DNA from: Chrysemys picta bellii
Taxonomy: Eukaryota > Chordata > Testudines > Emydidae
Direction: 5' to 3'
Assembly (NCBI RefSeq): GCF_011386835.1
Contig: NC_088800.1
Location: 23,302,572 to 23,366,571, forward strand
Length of the DNA stretch: 64,000 bases
Shown: one piece after another, positions 49,992 to 62,104 of the stretch
Position numbering within the stretch: position 1 is the stretch's first letter
Layout: each line of letters starts with the position of its first letter
Position numbers and translations under genes: made by a program
Notes under the pieces: model-generated
Told to the model about the DNA's origin: nothing
Seen by the model: only the letters and a program-made list of their open reading frames with translations
Database searches by the model: none

Positions 49992-50214
49992 GCTGCTACC
50001 TCCCACCAATTTTGGGGGGCCATTAACTGCCAACAAAACTTTGCATTGGCTGATAGGTGGCGGATTAAAGATGGCTTGAAGTCACTTTCATATGCCCCTC
50101 CCAGTTGAGCTGCACAATAAACAGTAAAAGCTAGGATGCTATAGATCTGAAGGTATATGTACTGGCAGGGGTTGCAGAAGGTTGCACAACACCTGGCATA
50201 CCATGACTGCTCAT

Positions 50215-50405
50215 CTAATCACAGAGGACACTTTACATAATGCCTTTCACACAAACATACTGAACAGTTTACAGATGGGTAAATGAAAGCACAAAATAGA
50301 TGAGACACTTGCCCAGTGTAAAAAACAAAACAAATCACTGGCTGAGTTTGGAACAGAACAAAAGTGCTGACTCATTCCATACTACTCTATCCATTAGAGC
50401 ACTTC
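50215..50405 (+). repeat. MIR SINE
   Basis: Contains ACAGTTTACAGATGGGTAAA, GACACTTGCCCAGTGT and the CTCTATCCATTAGAGCACT tail, in MIR order, with substantial decay. Confidence 0.6.
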
Positions 50406-50842
50406 TCTACAGGCTGGGGTATACATTTATGACTACAATACCTGTGATGTCCACAGTACATTGGCACAAATTTCAATGAACCATTATGGTCTTCATGTAG
50501 TTACTCAGAATTTGGGTGAATATTTTTTAAGAGTGGCCACTAATTTGGGCAATCCTAAAACAGGAAGGATGGTATAAGAGCAGTGCAAAGCACCTGTAGC
50601 AGGGACCGGGTTCTGGCCCTAAATGTTTACCGCAATGGAATGACGGTTGATTTTATGAAAGTACTGTTAGGCTACAAGGGGCCACCTTTTGAATTTAGTC
50701 TTCTCAAAAAGTCTGAATGAGCCATTGAAGCTGTATTCAGTTACAGTGCCAGACTGTTAGTGTTTGTTTTGTGGGCATGATCTTTGAACAAACATTTCCC
50801 ATGGCTTTTACTGCTTGTGACATTATCTGATTAAAACAGGAC

Positions 50843-51557
50843 CAGTGGTTTTCAAACTTTTTTCCTGGCAACCCAGTTGAAGAAAAATTGTTGATGACTG
50901 CGACCCAACGGAGCTGGGGATGAACAGTTTGGGGTGTGGGAGGGGCTCAAGGCTGGGACAGAGGGTTGGGGTGCAGGGGGGTGAGGGCTGTGGGGTGGGG
51001 CCTTGTGCGGGAGGGGGCTCTGGGCTGAGGGGTTTGGGATGCAGGAGGGGGCTCTGGGTTTGGGGGGCTCAGGGCTGTGGCAGGGGGTTGGGGTGCGGGA
51101 GGGGATCAGGGCTCTGGGCTGGGGCCTGGGATGAGGGGTTTGGGGTGCGGGGTTACCTCCAGCAGCTCCCGGTCAGCGGCGCAGCCGGGGTGCAGAGGTA
51201 GGCTTCCTGCTTGTCCTGGCACCGTGGACCGCGCTGCATCCCGGAATCTGCCAGCAGCAGGTCCAGCTCCTAGGTGGAGACATGCAAGCAGCTCTTGCCC
51301 GCAGGCACCATCCTGGCCAACGGGAGTGCAGAGCTGGTGCCCCGTGAACCCTGCACCTAGGAGCCAGACCTGCTGCTGGCCGCTTCTGGGGCACAGCGCG
51401 GTGTCGGAAAAGGTAGGGACTACCCTGCCTTAGCCGGGCAGCACTGCCGATAGGACTTCTAAAGTCCCGGTTGGTGGTGCTGACCAGAGCTGCTGTGACC
51501 CAGTCCCTTCCATTCTGTGACCCAGTTCTGAATCACGACCCAGTTTGAAAACCACTG
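50843..51557. mobile_element. hAT (Charlie-like) MITE with G-rich core
   Basis: Perfect 16-bp inverted ends CAGTGGTTTTCAAACT and AGTTTGAAAACCACTG bound 715 bp, followed inward by repeated GACCCA blocks. The left half is an imperfect GGGGTGCGGGAGGGG-type tandem array. The 8-bp flanks do not match, so the target duplication is lost. Confidence 0.7.
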
Positions 51558-51579
51558 ATATAATCATTATTGAAGCCAC

Positions 51580-52704
51580 TGTTATACATTTGCAACAAAT
51601 CTTGTACAAAAGTTGTCAAGTGAGGTGTTTATGAAAAGGTTATGAGTTGCTGGTTATGCTTATGCATGTATCATTTTTCTATTTGAAATTATGAGTATTG
51701 GCTCTATACCCGTATTTCAAATGTTTGCTCCTGGGGTAATTAACAAGGGAGTTAGCCAACACATCTTGGAGGGACTGTTCAAATTGAGTGGCCCATCAAA
51801 AGGACACTTAACTTACAATGGACCATGGGAGATGCCCATCTACACTGAGGGACTGTCTTGTAAACATGCTGTCCAGAGTATACCGGTAGGTAATGGCTTC
51901 CTGCAATGACAGAGTGAAACTGGGCAGGGACATGTGACTTGCCCATGTGACTCCAAACTCCCATCTTTTACCTGTAATTTTCCACTAGCTGTGCTGAGGT
52001 GTTTTTTTGTTTCAAAAAAAAAAAAAAAAAAAAAAAAAATGGGTTTCCCTCCATATGGCAGAGGATATAAAAGTCCCTGAAAACCTCTCCATTTTGCCTC
52101 TATCACGCTCCAGCCTCTTTCGTGCCAAAGCCTCTGGACTATGAACTTATCCTAATTGGAGCATTCTAACCAATGGACTGAGGACCTTACCATGATTTGG
52201 AAGCAGCCAGAGACTTGACTTAAGCCAGCAGTTTATTCCATCACTGCTACAAGCCTGAACCAAGAACTTTGCAATTACTGTATGTATTTGATTCCTTTAA
52301 CCAATTTTAACTCTCACCTTTCTTTCTTTTTCTATAAATAAACCTTTAGATACTAAAGGATTGGGATCAGCATGATTTTGGGGTAAGATCTGAGTTATAT
52401 TTTGACCTGGGTGTGTGGCTGGTCCTTTGGGATCAGAAGAACCTTTTATTTGATGAGACTGGTTGTAAAGAACCACTCATCTCTAAATCCAGTGTTTTTG
52501 GTGGTAATACAAGGACTGGGATGCCCAAGGAAACTGCTTTTATGACTTCTTGTTAGCCAGTGTGGTGAAACAGAAGTTTACTTTTGTTGCTGGTCTGGTA
52601 TATGGGAGATTAGCCACCAATCTTAGGGTGTACCTGCCCTATTTTCTCAGCAGTTCGTCCTAAATTTGGCATCCTCATTTGTGACCGACTTAGGCACGGT
52701 TACA
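51580..52704 (+). mobile_element. ERV LTR (ERVL-like)
   Basis: Has a TATAAAA box at 52066-52072, an AATAAA signal at 52337-52342 and a long R/U5 tail ending near GGCACGGTTACA. The tail layout resembles the LTR at 54761-56556 (both have a TTTTCTCAGCAGTTCG / TTTTCTGACAGTCCG block near the end). The start at TGTTATAC is likely but no target duplication was found. A 26-nt A run lies just before the TATA box. Confidence 0.6.
52014..52039. repeat. poly-A run inside LTR
   Basis: Twenty-six consecutive A residues, about 27 bp before the LTR TATA box, probably grown by slippage. Confidence 0.95.
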
Positions 52705-52945
52705 CTGCTATAGTGTAAAAAGTTACTGACTTCAAAAAATAACAAAGGATTTTGAACACTACATGGCTTTAGTCTAGGGTAAGAGTACAGAGCATTTCTC
52801 TCTGGCTCAACAAAAAACCTTTGCAGCATGTATGCGTTATCTGCATAAGTATGGTGGGGCTAGGGGAGTCACAGCAATAAACCATTCTACATTTACTTGT
52901 CCATGCTATGTGCTTGTATCAATCAATTTATAAAACAGAACTCAC

Positions 52946-53068
52946 TCCTTTCTGAAGCCTCTTCCTCAAGAAATCTGAACCCCCAGGCTTTTGGCCTAGA
53001 TGAGGATATCTTGCTTTCAATTTTGCTTCTTCAACTTTTTCTGGACTGATCACCTTATCTTCCATTTC
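52946..53068 (-). CDS. ARPP19: ARPP19 coding exon 2
   Basis: This 123-nt exon encodes residues 16-56. It follows a TTTCAG acceptor (AG at 53070-53069) and ends with a GTGAGT donor (52945-52940), both in phase 0. Recognisable blocks are EMEDKV, then [15 protein letters not shown] and [11 protein letters not shown], the conserved middle of the ARPP19/ENSA family. Compared with the human protein from memory, Thr to Ile and Ala to Val changes lie near residues 22 and 27. There is no frameshift or stop. The exon lies about 8 kb from each neighbouring exon. Confidence 0.97.
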
Positions 53069-54760
53069 CTGAAACATATGCAATTAAAAAAATTATTTCT
53101 ATAAATACCTATGTCAGAATTCCCCCACTAAGCAATTCAATAGCACACTGATCCATGTTAGCCATCTGATGCCACAAACTATTAGAGGGGATTTGACTAG
53201 ACACTGTTCAGCATTTTTCCAAGAGCGTGATCGCAGCAACTATAGAGTGTGTCCCCCTTCCATCATTAAATATACAATATAAATTAAATATATCTCGTAG
53301 GACTCCAATTTTACAAATAGCTGATAACACTGTATCAGCCAATATATTCAATTTCATAGAGCAAGCTCAATTTCATAGAGCAAAAATTGGTGGTACAAAA
53401 ACTTTTGAAGTCTATATAAGTGCCAGTGGGACCTTTTCCAAGTATCCCTGCTGCATTCTACTTAACGCTGCACAAGAAAAGATCTGTGTAGATGTTAGTT
53501 TGTGATGAGACTCCTCTTTCATGACTGTACTATAGCTATGGAGTATTAGCATCACCCCACACTGCATACAAATATCAGAATAGTACATCTCTGAAACCTT
53601 ACCTGCCATTGTAGATACTAGCCTTTTATGGAACTCTAATGAATCTATAAGTAGTTTGATATACATTCTAACAGATTTCAACAGGCTGATACAGTACAAG
53701 TTTAAGATTGAGTAATGTCCATCGCACCGATGGAACAGATTGATGCATACCACAGCTCAAGTGATTCAACATTTTAAAGATCTCTACTCTACAGACAAGA
53801 ATTTATGGCCTCTTGTTTTTCAACATCACCCTCTACTTTGGTTATTTGCTCGTACTGTATGTGTATATGAAAGAGCACGTGCATATCTTCCATAAGCAGG
53901 AAATCATTACCAGACCATTCATTTTCAGAAACAAGTATTTTCTTCTATTCAATACTGTTATGTTGATATTACTTTCCAATGCAGAGGCCAAGCTTAGACT
54001 ACTTCTGCTACTCAACCATGGCAAGTTTTTGGGGAGGCCCTTTTGATTTAGGCTGGTTGCTGCTGTTTTTAATCTGTAAGGCTGGCTAAATGCTCCTCTT
54101 GTGAAAATGAAGACACGGCAAGACTTTTGGACAAGTAAAGGGAGGAGAACTCTCATTGAGATTGTCACCCAACTGCATCCAGCTCATCTTTGAATGTTAC
54201 CATAATTAACGCCTCTCCCTGGTATCATCCTTCCCCTTGTTACCTCTTTGGAAAGCCTGAGGATTTATCACATGAAATATTTTTCTGTCCAGACAACTCA
54301 ACAGTGGAGAATTGTGAGACACTCCCAACTTAAATATACTGGAGAACTAGATTACACAATTACATTCAATTCAGTTTGTTAAGATTGTGCAAAAAGACTG
54401 AACTTCCTCACATACTGATGGGCTCCGAATTTGCAGGATCTTGTGAGGAAGGACTTTGGAATCTTCACAGAAAATTCAATGACAGCATAGGCACACCATG
54501 CAGGAGCACTTGAACCAGTCTATTTCAATACATTAATGAACAAGAAAGCAGCCAGTTGGTAAATAGACTTGATAGGTCTTTCATATCTATCTAATCCACC
54601 TCTCTGCCAAGGCAACGTTGTACCCTCCAGTACATTTTTTTGTTTTGTCTAGTTTTAACAGTCCCACAAAGTTGCATTTAACAGTAAATGGTATCTCATT
54701 TAGAGGTTGTACTAATCAAGATATCTTTTGACATACAAAGATTACTTCCAACAACAGTAC

Positions 54761-56556
54761 TGTGACGCTGACAGATCAGCTCAGGCCAGAGCTATAGGCC
54801 AATTCACTTGTGTGTGAATATCAAAGGATTTAAATGTAGTAGTATATATTCAAGGAAATTCACTTGTGAGTTAACAGAGATCAAAGGAGATGTTAATTGT
54901 ATTGTTTTCGCCTGTCTATATCCTGTTGCTATTATATTACATTTACATTATACATGCCTGGTCATTAAATAACCCTAGATCAAATTGTGTGTTAATGAAG
55001 TATATTCAGGTGTTAGAACTAATGGAATGTTACTTGTATTGTTTTCATTTATCTATTCATATTATAATGTAATAGCAGGCATTCACATTATGCATCCTAC
55101 TCCTGGGGGAATTCTGCACCACTGCGCACTGCAGAATTTTGCAGAAATTAATGTGTGCGCAGAATTTCCTTTCCCCCCCACAGAAATGGGCTGCAGTGCT
55201 GCTGGCCACCACTAGGGACCACTTGACTTGGCAGAGCCCACTTCACACATAGAAGAGACAGCTGGGGCGGGACCTACAGGGTTCCCAGCAGCTGCAGTTC
55301 CCAGCATGCCCGGAGGGAAGGAGGTGGTGGTGCACAGGAAACTCCCCACAAGCCTGGGACTGAGCATCAGGCTGTTTCTCCCTCTGGATCCATGGGCTCT
55401 GAGGGGTATGGGGTGGGTGTCTGGGCTGGGGGAAGCCCGCAGCTGAGATCTGTGTGTGTGGGTAAGGGGGGGCCCTGCAGCTGGGCTCTGGGGGAGTGGG
55501 TGGGTGTCTGGGCAAGGGGGGGGCCTCTCCGGCTGGGCTCTAGGGGACGTGTGAAGGGGTTGCGGGTATCTGGGCCAAGAGGGCCCTGCAGCTGGTCTCT
55601 GGGGTAGGGGTTGTGGCTGTCTGGCCTCCCAGCTGGGCTCGGCAGGGGGTGGGGGGGAGGAGGGAGAGAAACAGGAACTGGTTGTCACGGGGGTTTCTTT
55701 AACTCTCTACTCCTGGGGAAATTCTTTGTGTGTCTGTATTGTCACAGACATACTTGCTGAAAGGTATTTTGAAATAAATTACGAAAATAATTGAAACTGA
55801 TGTGATTATGTAGTATTATTTTTGACAAATAAAAAAAAATTTTTTTTTCTGGCACAGAATTCTCCCAAGAGTAATATTCCTGTAAGTGGAAATGCTAATT
55901 CAAAGCAATTGGCCATTATGTGAGTAAAAACAATTATCAAATTGTTGTACGGAGAAGAAGCTATAAGTACTGATTCAAAGGAAGATCCTTAATCTCTGGA
56001 CTGTTTAGATTTTAACAGGGTAGAACAACTGAACAAAAAGATGGAGATCCCTAGAGTTATTCTGGGTATCCCTGAAAAGACTTTGGGGCACTGGCAGATT
56101 ACTACATCTCTGCTATCATTTTGGATTTACAAACTTTGACTCACAGGTTAATGTATTTTACCTGCTTTAACCTCTCAAAAACTCATTTCTTTTTCTTAGC
56201 TAATAAACCTTTAGTTAGTTTATTAGAGAACTGGCTGACAGCATTGTCTTTGGTGTGAGATCCAGAGTACGAACTGATCTGGGGGCAAGCGACTCGTCGT
56301 TTGGGACTGGGTGGTGTGATTTTTGGTTTGTGAAACCATTATCTCAAAGTTCAGTTTGTCTGGGTGGCAAGATGGGCTGGAGAGGCTAAGGGGACACCCT
56401 GGTAATACTGATATAGTGATTCAGGAGTTCACATTTGTTACTGGCTTGGTGAAATCTAATTATAGAATATACCAGGTTGGAGTGCCTGCGCTGTTTTCTG
56501 ACAGTCCGACCTAAGACTGGAACTAACAGTTGTGAGCCACTCCAGACAGCATGACA
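54761..56556 (+). mobile_element. ERVL-like solo LTR carrying a hAT insertion
   Basis: Starts TGTGACGCTGACAG and ends GACAGCATGACA (TG...CA). Flanks AGTAC (54756-54760) and AGTGC (56557-56561) agree at 4 of 5, as for ERVL-type target duplications. The poly(A) signal AATAAA is at 56202-56207. Removing the 0.78-kb hAT insertion leaves about 1.0 kb, a usual LTR length. No viral genes are present. Confidence 0.65.
55089..55870. mobile_element. hAT-like element nested in the LTR
   Basis: Left end ACTCCTGGGGGAATTCTGCA and right end GGCACAGAATTCTCCCAAGAGT are inverted repeats of about 22 bp. The same right half is found in the element at 14218-15450. The middle has a GC-rich GGGCTCTGGGG-type tandem array, and no transposase was found. 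A short internal repeat of the left end (ACTCCTGGGGAAATTCT) occurs at about 55709. Confidence 0.7.
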
Positions 56557-57326
56557 AGTGCCTTCTATCAGAGAGAGAGAGAGTGTGTGAGTGTGAGTGG
56601 ACAGACAGAAGTGTGATACCCAACTGAACACAATACCATCACTGTATACAAAACCATGCGTTTTCCCAGGAAGTCTTCCATGCAAGTTCTGACAGCTAAT
56701 AGCTTGTGAGTCCTGGTTATTATAGCTATAGATTGTTGATGTTTGGTAAATGTGCCCCCTCACACAGCACCTTTACTCAACTTAGAGCCAGAAAAGACAG
56801 AACATTTAAGACAAATATGACGTTTAAGACAATATGCACACATATCTCCATACAGTGGCATTAATAAATGAAGCCCAACATCCAACATCTTACATAAATA
56901 CACTGTCTTGCTGTCTCTTAAAGGAAACTCAGCTTGTGTTAGTTTACATGTTGACAAGCTAGCATATTACTATGAAGTCAAAAATCCTATAGAATTTGCA
57001 TTTATGCTATTGTAGCAAAACTAATTAAGTGTATTAATACCTGAACAGGATGCAGAATATGGTTGTCTATTACTGATTAGAACAGTGGAAACCCATAAAT
57101 CAATGGCATTAGTGAATTCTAGAAAAGGATACATTCTCTAGACACGTTACAAAAAGCAAAATCCAGACAGATCTTTGACAACTTATTTGGGGGAAGGCCT
57201 TGTACAACTGACACGTTTCTATACTAGGCAGCCGTAAGGAAGCATGCAAACCCTCTAAAGGAATTAATTCTACAACTCTTCATTAAGTAGGATAAACCAA
57301 GATGGCTGACATACAATGCATTGTGA

Positions 57327-57615
57327 GGGCTTGTCTACACTTACCCAGGGAATCGATGAGTGATGCATCGGCGGTCCATTTAGCAGGTATAGTGAAGTCC
57401 TGCTAAATCAACCACAGATCGCTCTCCCGTCGACTCCTGTACTCCACCAGATTGAGAAGAGTAAAGGGAGTTGACAAGAGAGCATCTCCTGTCGACATCG
57501 CGTATTGTGGACCCAGCGGTAAGTAGATCTAAGCTACGCAATTTGAGTTACGTGTATAGCATAACTCAAGTCGACGTAGCTTAGATAGACTTTTCTCTAT
57601 AGTGTAGACACGGCC
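57327..57615. mobile_element. hAT-like MITE, complete copy
   Basis: Ends GGGCTTGTCTACACT and AGTGTAGACACGGCC are inverted with two mismatches. The interior has TTTAGCAGG...CCTGCTAAATCA and AAGTCGACGTAGCTTAGAT blocks, as at 9400-9657. Flanks show no convincing duplication. Confidence 0.7.
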
Positions 57616-59487
57616 TCAATGAAAATTTGGAGCAGAGATGAGAATGCATAGGGAGAATGTCCCCTACCAGGCCAAAAAAAAAAATCTAAATATGTAGCTG
57701 TACAGTTTCTTCTAATAAATTATATGACTCAAAGAAGTGACTATCAGTTCTTCTCAAACTATAGTCTGCTCAATGGGAATACCAGAAAAAACATCAAGGA
57801 GAGTGCTCCAAAGGGAGATTTTACAAAAATAAGGATCTGAAGATCAATAAATTGAATCCAAGATAAACTGCTGTGGCAAAAGCAGATATTCAAACAGGAG
57901 TAAACTACAGCTTCTCAGGAGAGGCTTCTTGGACATATGAAGCTCTGAGGCTAGACAAAATGAACTGACAAAGCCCATTATTATTCTTTGGCACATGACA
58001 GGTATTTTGTGATAGGGAACTTCCCTTCCCTCCCCCCCGCAAATTTTACACCAAATACAAGAAACTGGTCTGGCTGTATCTGAAGTTTCAATTTATTTTC
58101 AGCCCTTATTTAACATTTTTTATTCCTCTATTCTAACAAGCATACAGTAAAGGTTTCTAAAACCTAACTCTTTCAACTAGAAAAAACTTCTGATGATTTA
58201 ACAACCCCTGCCCAGTCCAGATTCATTATCAGGCTATATCTAAATACAAGAGTTATTTGAAAGTCAGATTTTCACAGAAGACAGTGTTGCAAAATAAAAA
58301 GTTTATAATCTAAAGAGTTGTCCGAGTTTCAGTTCTAAGTGGTTACTGAATCAGGGTTTTTTTCTGTGCTTCCAGAGCTTTGTAGGATTTTTTCCTCTGG
58401 GTGCATAACTTTAGTAAGTGATACAGAGATACAGTACTAGTTCTAGACTGGATTATCAAAATGTTATTGTATTAGAACAGTGACATTTTCCCAGGCAAAA
58501 CGTTGCTAAATCTTTCAAGCAATATTTCTCATTTCCTGTTACAAAAGACAGCATTTGATTTGCCCTGTGGAAATACTGGTTGTGACTGTGCAAACTGCTT
58601 TCCTGTCTTGTCACAGGGTTCCTGCATTTGTTCTTGGCACATAAAACCAGTGAGAGACTGAACATCAAATACACACAGATTTTAAAGCAAGTAACCCTGA
58701 AAAAGTTGTTAATTTACTATTAGTTGACAATGGGAAGAGGACAAGGCAAGATGTTCCCAGCTTCCAAATGAAACAACTTGAGGATGCACCAATTAAACTA
58801 CCAGTCAATAAAATCTAGTATGCAGTTTATTAAATGTTTTTAATTCCATTAATACAACTTTGTAACAATTACATACAACATCCTAACAGGATGCAAATAA
58901 AATTCGAGTTCAATTTTTATAATTCAAAGTTTGTTCTTTTAAATTTCTTTGACTTGGACTGTTAAACAGACCCAATCTAGTTTCAAATCAATTTCATAGT
59001 GGAACTACAGCACCAGAACAGTGATCCAGTGTTTGGTTTAAAAAAAAAAAAAAAATTTCCATTAAGTATTTAAACTTTGAAGACTTCATATTGATATTTG
59101 GTTAATATCATAAAGTTTTCAGCCTGTATCAATTGCTTGAACTAGAACTCTAAACAAGAAATAATATAAGCTATATCATTGCATAATTTAGTATTAAGAA
59201 TACTCACATATACAGAGCTATTCTGATAGCGATGCATAGTCCGAAATGTGTTTTACTACATTTTGGATAGCAACACTGTCCCGTCAATAGTTTTTCCACA
59301 AATATTTTCCAACCTTAATAACATTAAGCTATTGAACACAGAAAATTGTACTTGTTTTAGGAAGTTTGAACTAGTAAGGTCTTCATTAAGACATTTCAAT
59401 CAGCCAACATTAGCCCCAAACCCTTTCTACCTGTACAGCTAGTTCAGGTCAGACACAAGAAAATAGGTGGATGATGGCAGAGCTTTA

Positions 59488-59782
59488 GGCCATGTCTACA
59501 CTCGAGAGCTTACAATGGCAAAGCTGTACCCATGCAGCTGTGCCACTGAAAGGTCTTCCATGTAGCTGCTCTATGCCAATGAGAGAGAGCTTTCCCATTG
59601 GCATAATTAAACCACCCCCAATGAGCGGTAGTAGCTATGCTGGTGGGAGAACGTTCCCTGCTGACATAGGGATGTCCACACTGACACGTCTGTCAGTGTA
59701 ACTAATGTTGCTCAGGGGTGTGCTTTTTTCACACCCCTAAGCGAAGTAAGTTATACCAACAAAAGTGCTAATGTAGACATAT
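59488..59782. mobile_element. hAT-like MITE
   Basis: Begins AGGCCATGTCTACACTCGAG and ends near GCTAATGTAGACAT. Internally GGGGTGTGCTTTTTTCACACCCC is a hairpin. Shares its left half with 37835-37990. Confidence 0.6.
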
Positions 59783-61062
59783 ATTTGCTCTCTTAAGGTT
59801 ATCACCTAAATTTAGACTGTTTGGGGTAAAAAGTTACAGCACTTCAGCACAACAGAAGTGATTTCATAACTTAAGTCCAATTAGGAAGACAAAAAAAAAA
59901 CAAACCACGTAATGTTTGCAACACAAGACCATATAGCAGTAATACAAGCCTAAAAATAAGAGAGACCTTTTTGTAGTCCAAATCAAGGGGAAAAAAAAAA
60001 GCGAAGACAGCATAAAGCTAGGGAAGCTAGATTCCAGTTTTCAAACTCCAAGATGCTATAAGTAACAGAAGTAATGTTTTAAAGTTGGCCAATGATTTCT
60101 TTTAAAATGGCCATTTTCAATGATGACAGGTCATAAGTATGGTACAGCAGTTCTGTTTTTGATGCTGGTAAAATACCAGAAATTGGGATGCTGGTAAAAT
60201 GGTGGATAGTTTCCTACACCAAGGCTGCACATGAAGACCTTGGACCCCTAGAACATAGACGACTACAGAGACTAGTTGGGGGAAGAGAGAAAGGCCCTGG
60301 GAGTAATGAGGAGAGGGAAAGTGATCATTCCCTGCAGCCCGAGGCATATTACTAGTTTATTGGTCAGAAGAATTAAATTCCTCCTTGTGAAACAATGTGC
60401 AAGGGTCAATATCTTAGCGTTTTTCACCTCTCAGCCATGTTAAGCAATGGAGCTGGGGGCCTGCAACCACCCTGCCCCGCTTACAGTCACACATCCCAAC
60501 TGCCCGCAGCCAGCAACACCCCCCGGGACACAGAGCTCCGCACGGGTACAAGCGCCCTGATCCTGCAATGGGCCGCAGCGCTTCTATGCAGGAGCCGGGG
60601 CAGGGGGCCGCGCGCCACTCCACCCTTCCTGCGGGGAAGCAGCCACCGAGCTGCGAGCTCGCGTACACCCGCTCCCGGGGCGCCTCCCCAGCCCAGCTCG
60701 GCGGCGGCAAGGCGCCACACTGAGACAATCCCCGTCCCGCAAGGACCCCGGCCTGCTGCGCGGCAGCGGCCAGCGCGCGTAGGGGGCTCCCCTCAGTCCC
60801 TGGCCAGGAGCAAAGCGGGGCCTCCGCGCGGGCAGAGCCGAAGGGCAGCTCAGGCCCGGGGCACCGCGCCCCGATAGAATCAGCGGCCCCCGCAGGCCGG
60901 GAAAGGGGAACGTCAGCCGCCACAGACGAAGCACGCTGCTGAGCCAGCCGAGACGCAGCTGACCCGGCGCCGGGCCCCGTGGGCGGCCGGAACCGACACA
61001 GCTCCGGAGAGAGTGGCCGCCCTCCCCCACGTGCCCTGAGGAGGCACGACCCGGCCGCCCAC

Positions 61063-61107
61063 CTTCTGCTCCTCTGCCGAGGCGGGCTCCGGGCTCTCGG
61101 CGGACAT
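61063..61107 (-). CDS. ARPP19: ARPP19 coding exon 1
   Basis: The minus strand reads ATG plus 14 codons, MSAESPEPASAEEQK, followed by a GTGGGC donor (61062-61057). ARPP19 proteins begin MSAEVPEAASAEEQK as I recall, so the match is close, with two substitutions in a tail known to vary. The exon ends in phase 0 and joins exon 2 at Glu16. It sits in a CpG island, as expected of a broadly expressed cell-cycle regulator. In-frame upstream ATG-started extensions (reading to 61166 or 61218) are likely not used, because the family start is this ATG. Confidence 0.95.
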
Positions 61108-61215
61108 AGCACCCCAGCAGCAGCTGCTAGAGAAGGCGACGGCAGGAAGTGGGAAAGCACAGCCACCTCCGTCCTTCGCTACCCCCACCGGACCGCGCAC
61201 CGATCGCCTCCCGCA

Positions 61216-61228
61216 CAAGATGGCCGCC
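61216..61228 (+). promoter_or_regulatory. YY1-like site upstream of ARPP19 ATG
   Basis: The plus strand reads CAAGATGGCCGCC, one base from the YY1 consensus CAAGATGGCGGC. It lies about 110 bp upstream of the ARPP19 ATG, a typical place for YY1 sites in CpG promoters near the start of transcription. Confidence 0.55.
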
Positions 61229-61383
61229 GCGCTTACGACGGCGAGCCGGCGGGATCAAACTTCCTCCGCTCTCACTCTCCCCAGCAACTCAGCCAACCCG
61301 CTGCTCAATCCAGCGGCAAGAGAGAGCGAATAAGCAGAAAAGAACTTTCCAACTTCCGCATCTCTACCTCGACTTCCGCCTTT

Positions 61384-61392
61384 TAACGTCAT
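61384..61392 (-). promoter_or_regulatory. CRE-like site
   Basis: The minus strand contains ATGACGTTA, a near match to the CREB/ATF element TGACGTCA, about 280 bp upstream of the ARPP19 ATG. Activity is inferred from sequence and position only. Confidence 0.4.
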
Positions 61393-61415
61393 ATCCGTCC
61401 CCCTCTGCAGATGTA

Positions 61416-61432
61416 TAGTGGGAGTTGTAGTA
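61416..61432 (-). promoter_or_regulatory. ZNF143/THAP11-type promoter motif
   Basis: The minus strand reads TACTACAACTCCCACTA, a close match to the ACTACAATTCCC core of the SBS motif bound by ZNF143 (Staf). It lies about 310 bp upstream of the ARPP19 ATG at the edge of the CpG island, the usual position for this motif. It faces the same direction as ARPP19. Confidence 0.6.
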
Positions 61433-62104
61433 TAGACTTTTGTCTTGGCCTAATCTAATCTTTAGGGTGGCTACTACTCCCTGATTATACCATTTCAAGA
61501 GGAGAGAGCAAGGTGGACCTATATTAAAACGGCATACTAGCTCGGGTGATCATATTTCCCAAAGGGAAAATGGGACACTGCATGGGGCTGGCCCGAGCCA
61601 CTTGCTAAGGTTGCCAGGCATCTGGGTTTCGACCGGAACGCCCGGTTGAAAAGGGATCTTGGTGGCTCCAGTCGGCACTACTGACCCGGCTGTTAAAAGT
61701 TCGGTCGGTAGCACAGTGGGGGCCTGGAAGTAAAGGCCTCTAGGCACATGGGCATCCAGGGAAGCTCGGAATGCCAGTTCTGCAGCTCCCATTGGTCAGG
61801 AACCCTACTGCGTGCCCAAGCCCTATCCCCTCACCCCCTCCACCGCACATGGGGCTAACCCAAGTTGCTGGCCCGAGCCCTGCCACCCTCACACACAGGG
61901 CTCTCATTGAAGCTCTGCCTGGTCCCCTGTGAGGCTGGCATTGCCCCTCATCTGAGCCCTGCCTCTCCCACTCCCCCACCAATGTGGCTGGCATTGCTGC
62001 TCCCCGAGCCCTGCCTGCCCCCCACTTTTGCCAAAAAAGTCAGGATGGCCAGGACAGGCTAAAAATGGGAGTGTTTTGGCCAAAATGTGATGTATGTTCA
62101 CCCT

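Larger units (their letters stand above)
44930..52945 (-). other. ARPP19: ARPP19 intron 2
   Basis: This 8,016-bp intron runs between the GTGAGT donor of exon 2 and the TTCTAG acceptor of exon 3. It is repeat-dense: a truncated DNA element (45579-46163), a SINE-like repeat (46240-46740), a GC-rich hAT-like element (48090-48647), an LTR (about 49220-49991), a MIR (50215-50405), a hAT MITE (50843-51557) and an LTR (51580-52704). The stretches 44930-45570, 46745-48080, 48660-49210 and 49995-50210 show nothing recognisable, apart from a lone TIR-like fragment near 48804. Confidence 0.9.
53069..61062 (-). other. ARPP19: ARPP19 intron 1
   Basis: This 7,994-bp intron runs between the GTGGGC donor and TTTCAG acceptor. 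It contains an LTR with a nested hAT element (54761-56556), a hAT-like MITE (57327-57615) and another (59488-59782). The 5' end of the intron (about 60480-61062) is CpG island. No repeat was recognised in 53069-54760, 56560-57320, 57620-59480 or 59785-60470. In 53347-53386 a 16-bp direct repeat of CAATTTCATAGAGCAA occurs twice within about 40 bp. Confidence 0.9.
60480..61330 (-). promoter_or_regulatory. ARPP19: ARPP19 CpG island
   Basis: A GC- and CpG-rich block covers ARPP19 coding exon 1, the start of intron 1 and the DNA immediately upstream of the ATG. Long overlapping frames on both strands here (up to 250 codons) are explained by the lack of AT-rich stop codons. Only the 15-codon ARPP19 exon is supported. 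The transcription start probably lies between 61110 and 61400. Confidence 0.8.

Noticed and set aside
57299..57312. second YY1-like site (AAGATGGCTGAC)
   Set aside because: It is intronic, far from any CpG island and directly beside a MITE; probably chance.
60414..61166. 250-codon minus-strand frame over the ARPP19 CpG island
   Set aside because: It is stop-free only because of CpG richness, and is in a different frame from MSAESPEPASAEEQK.
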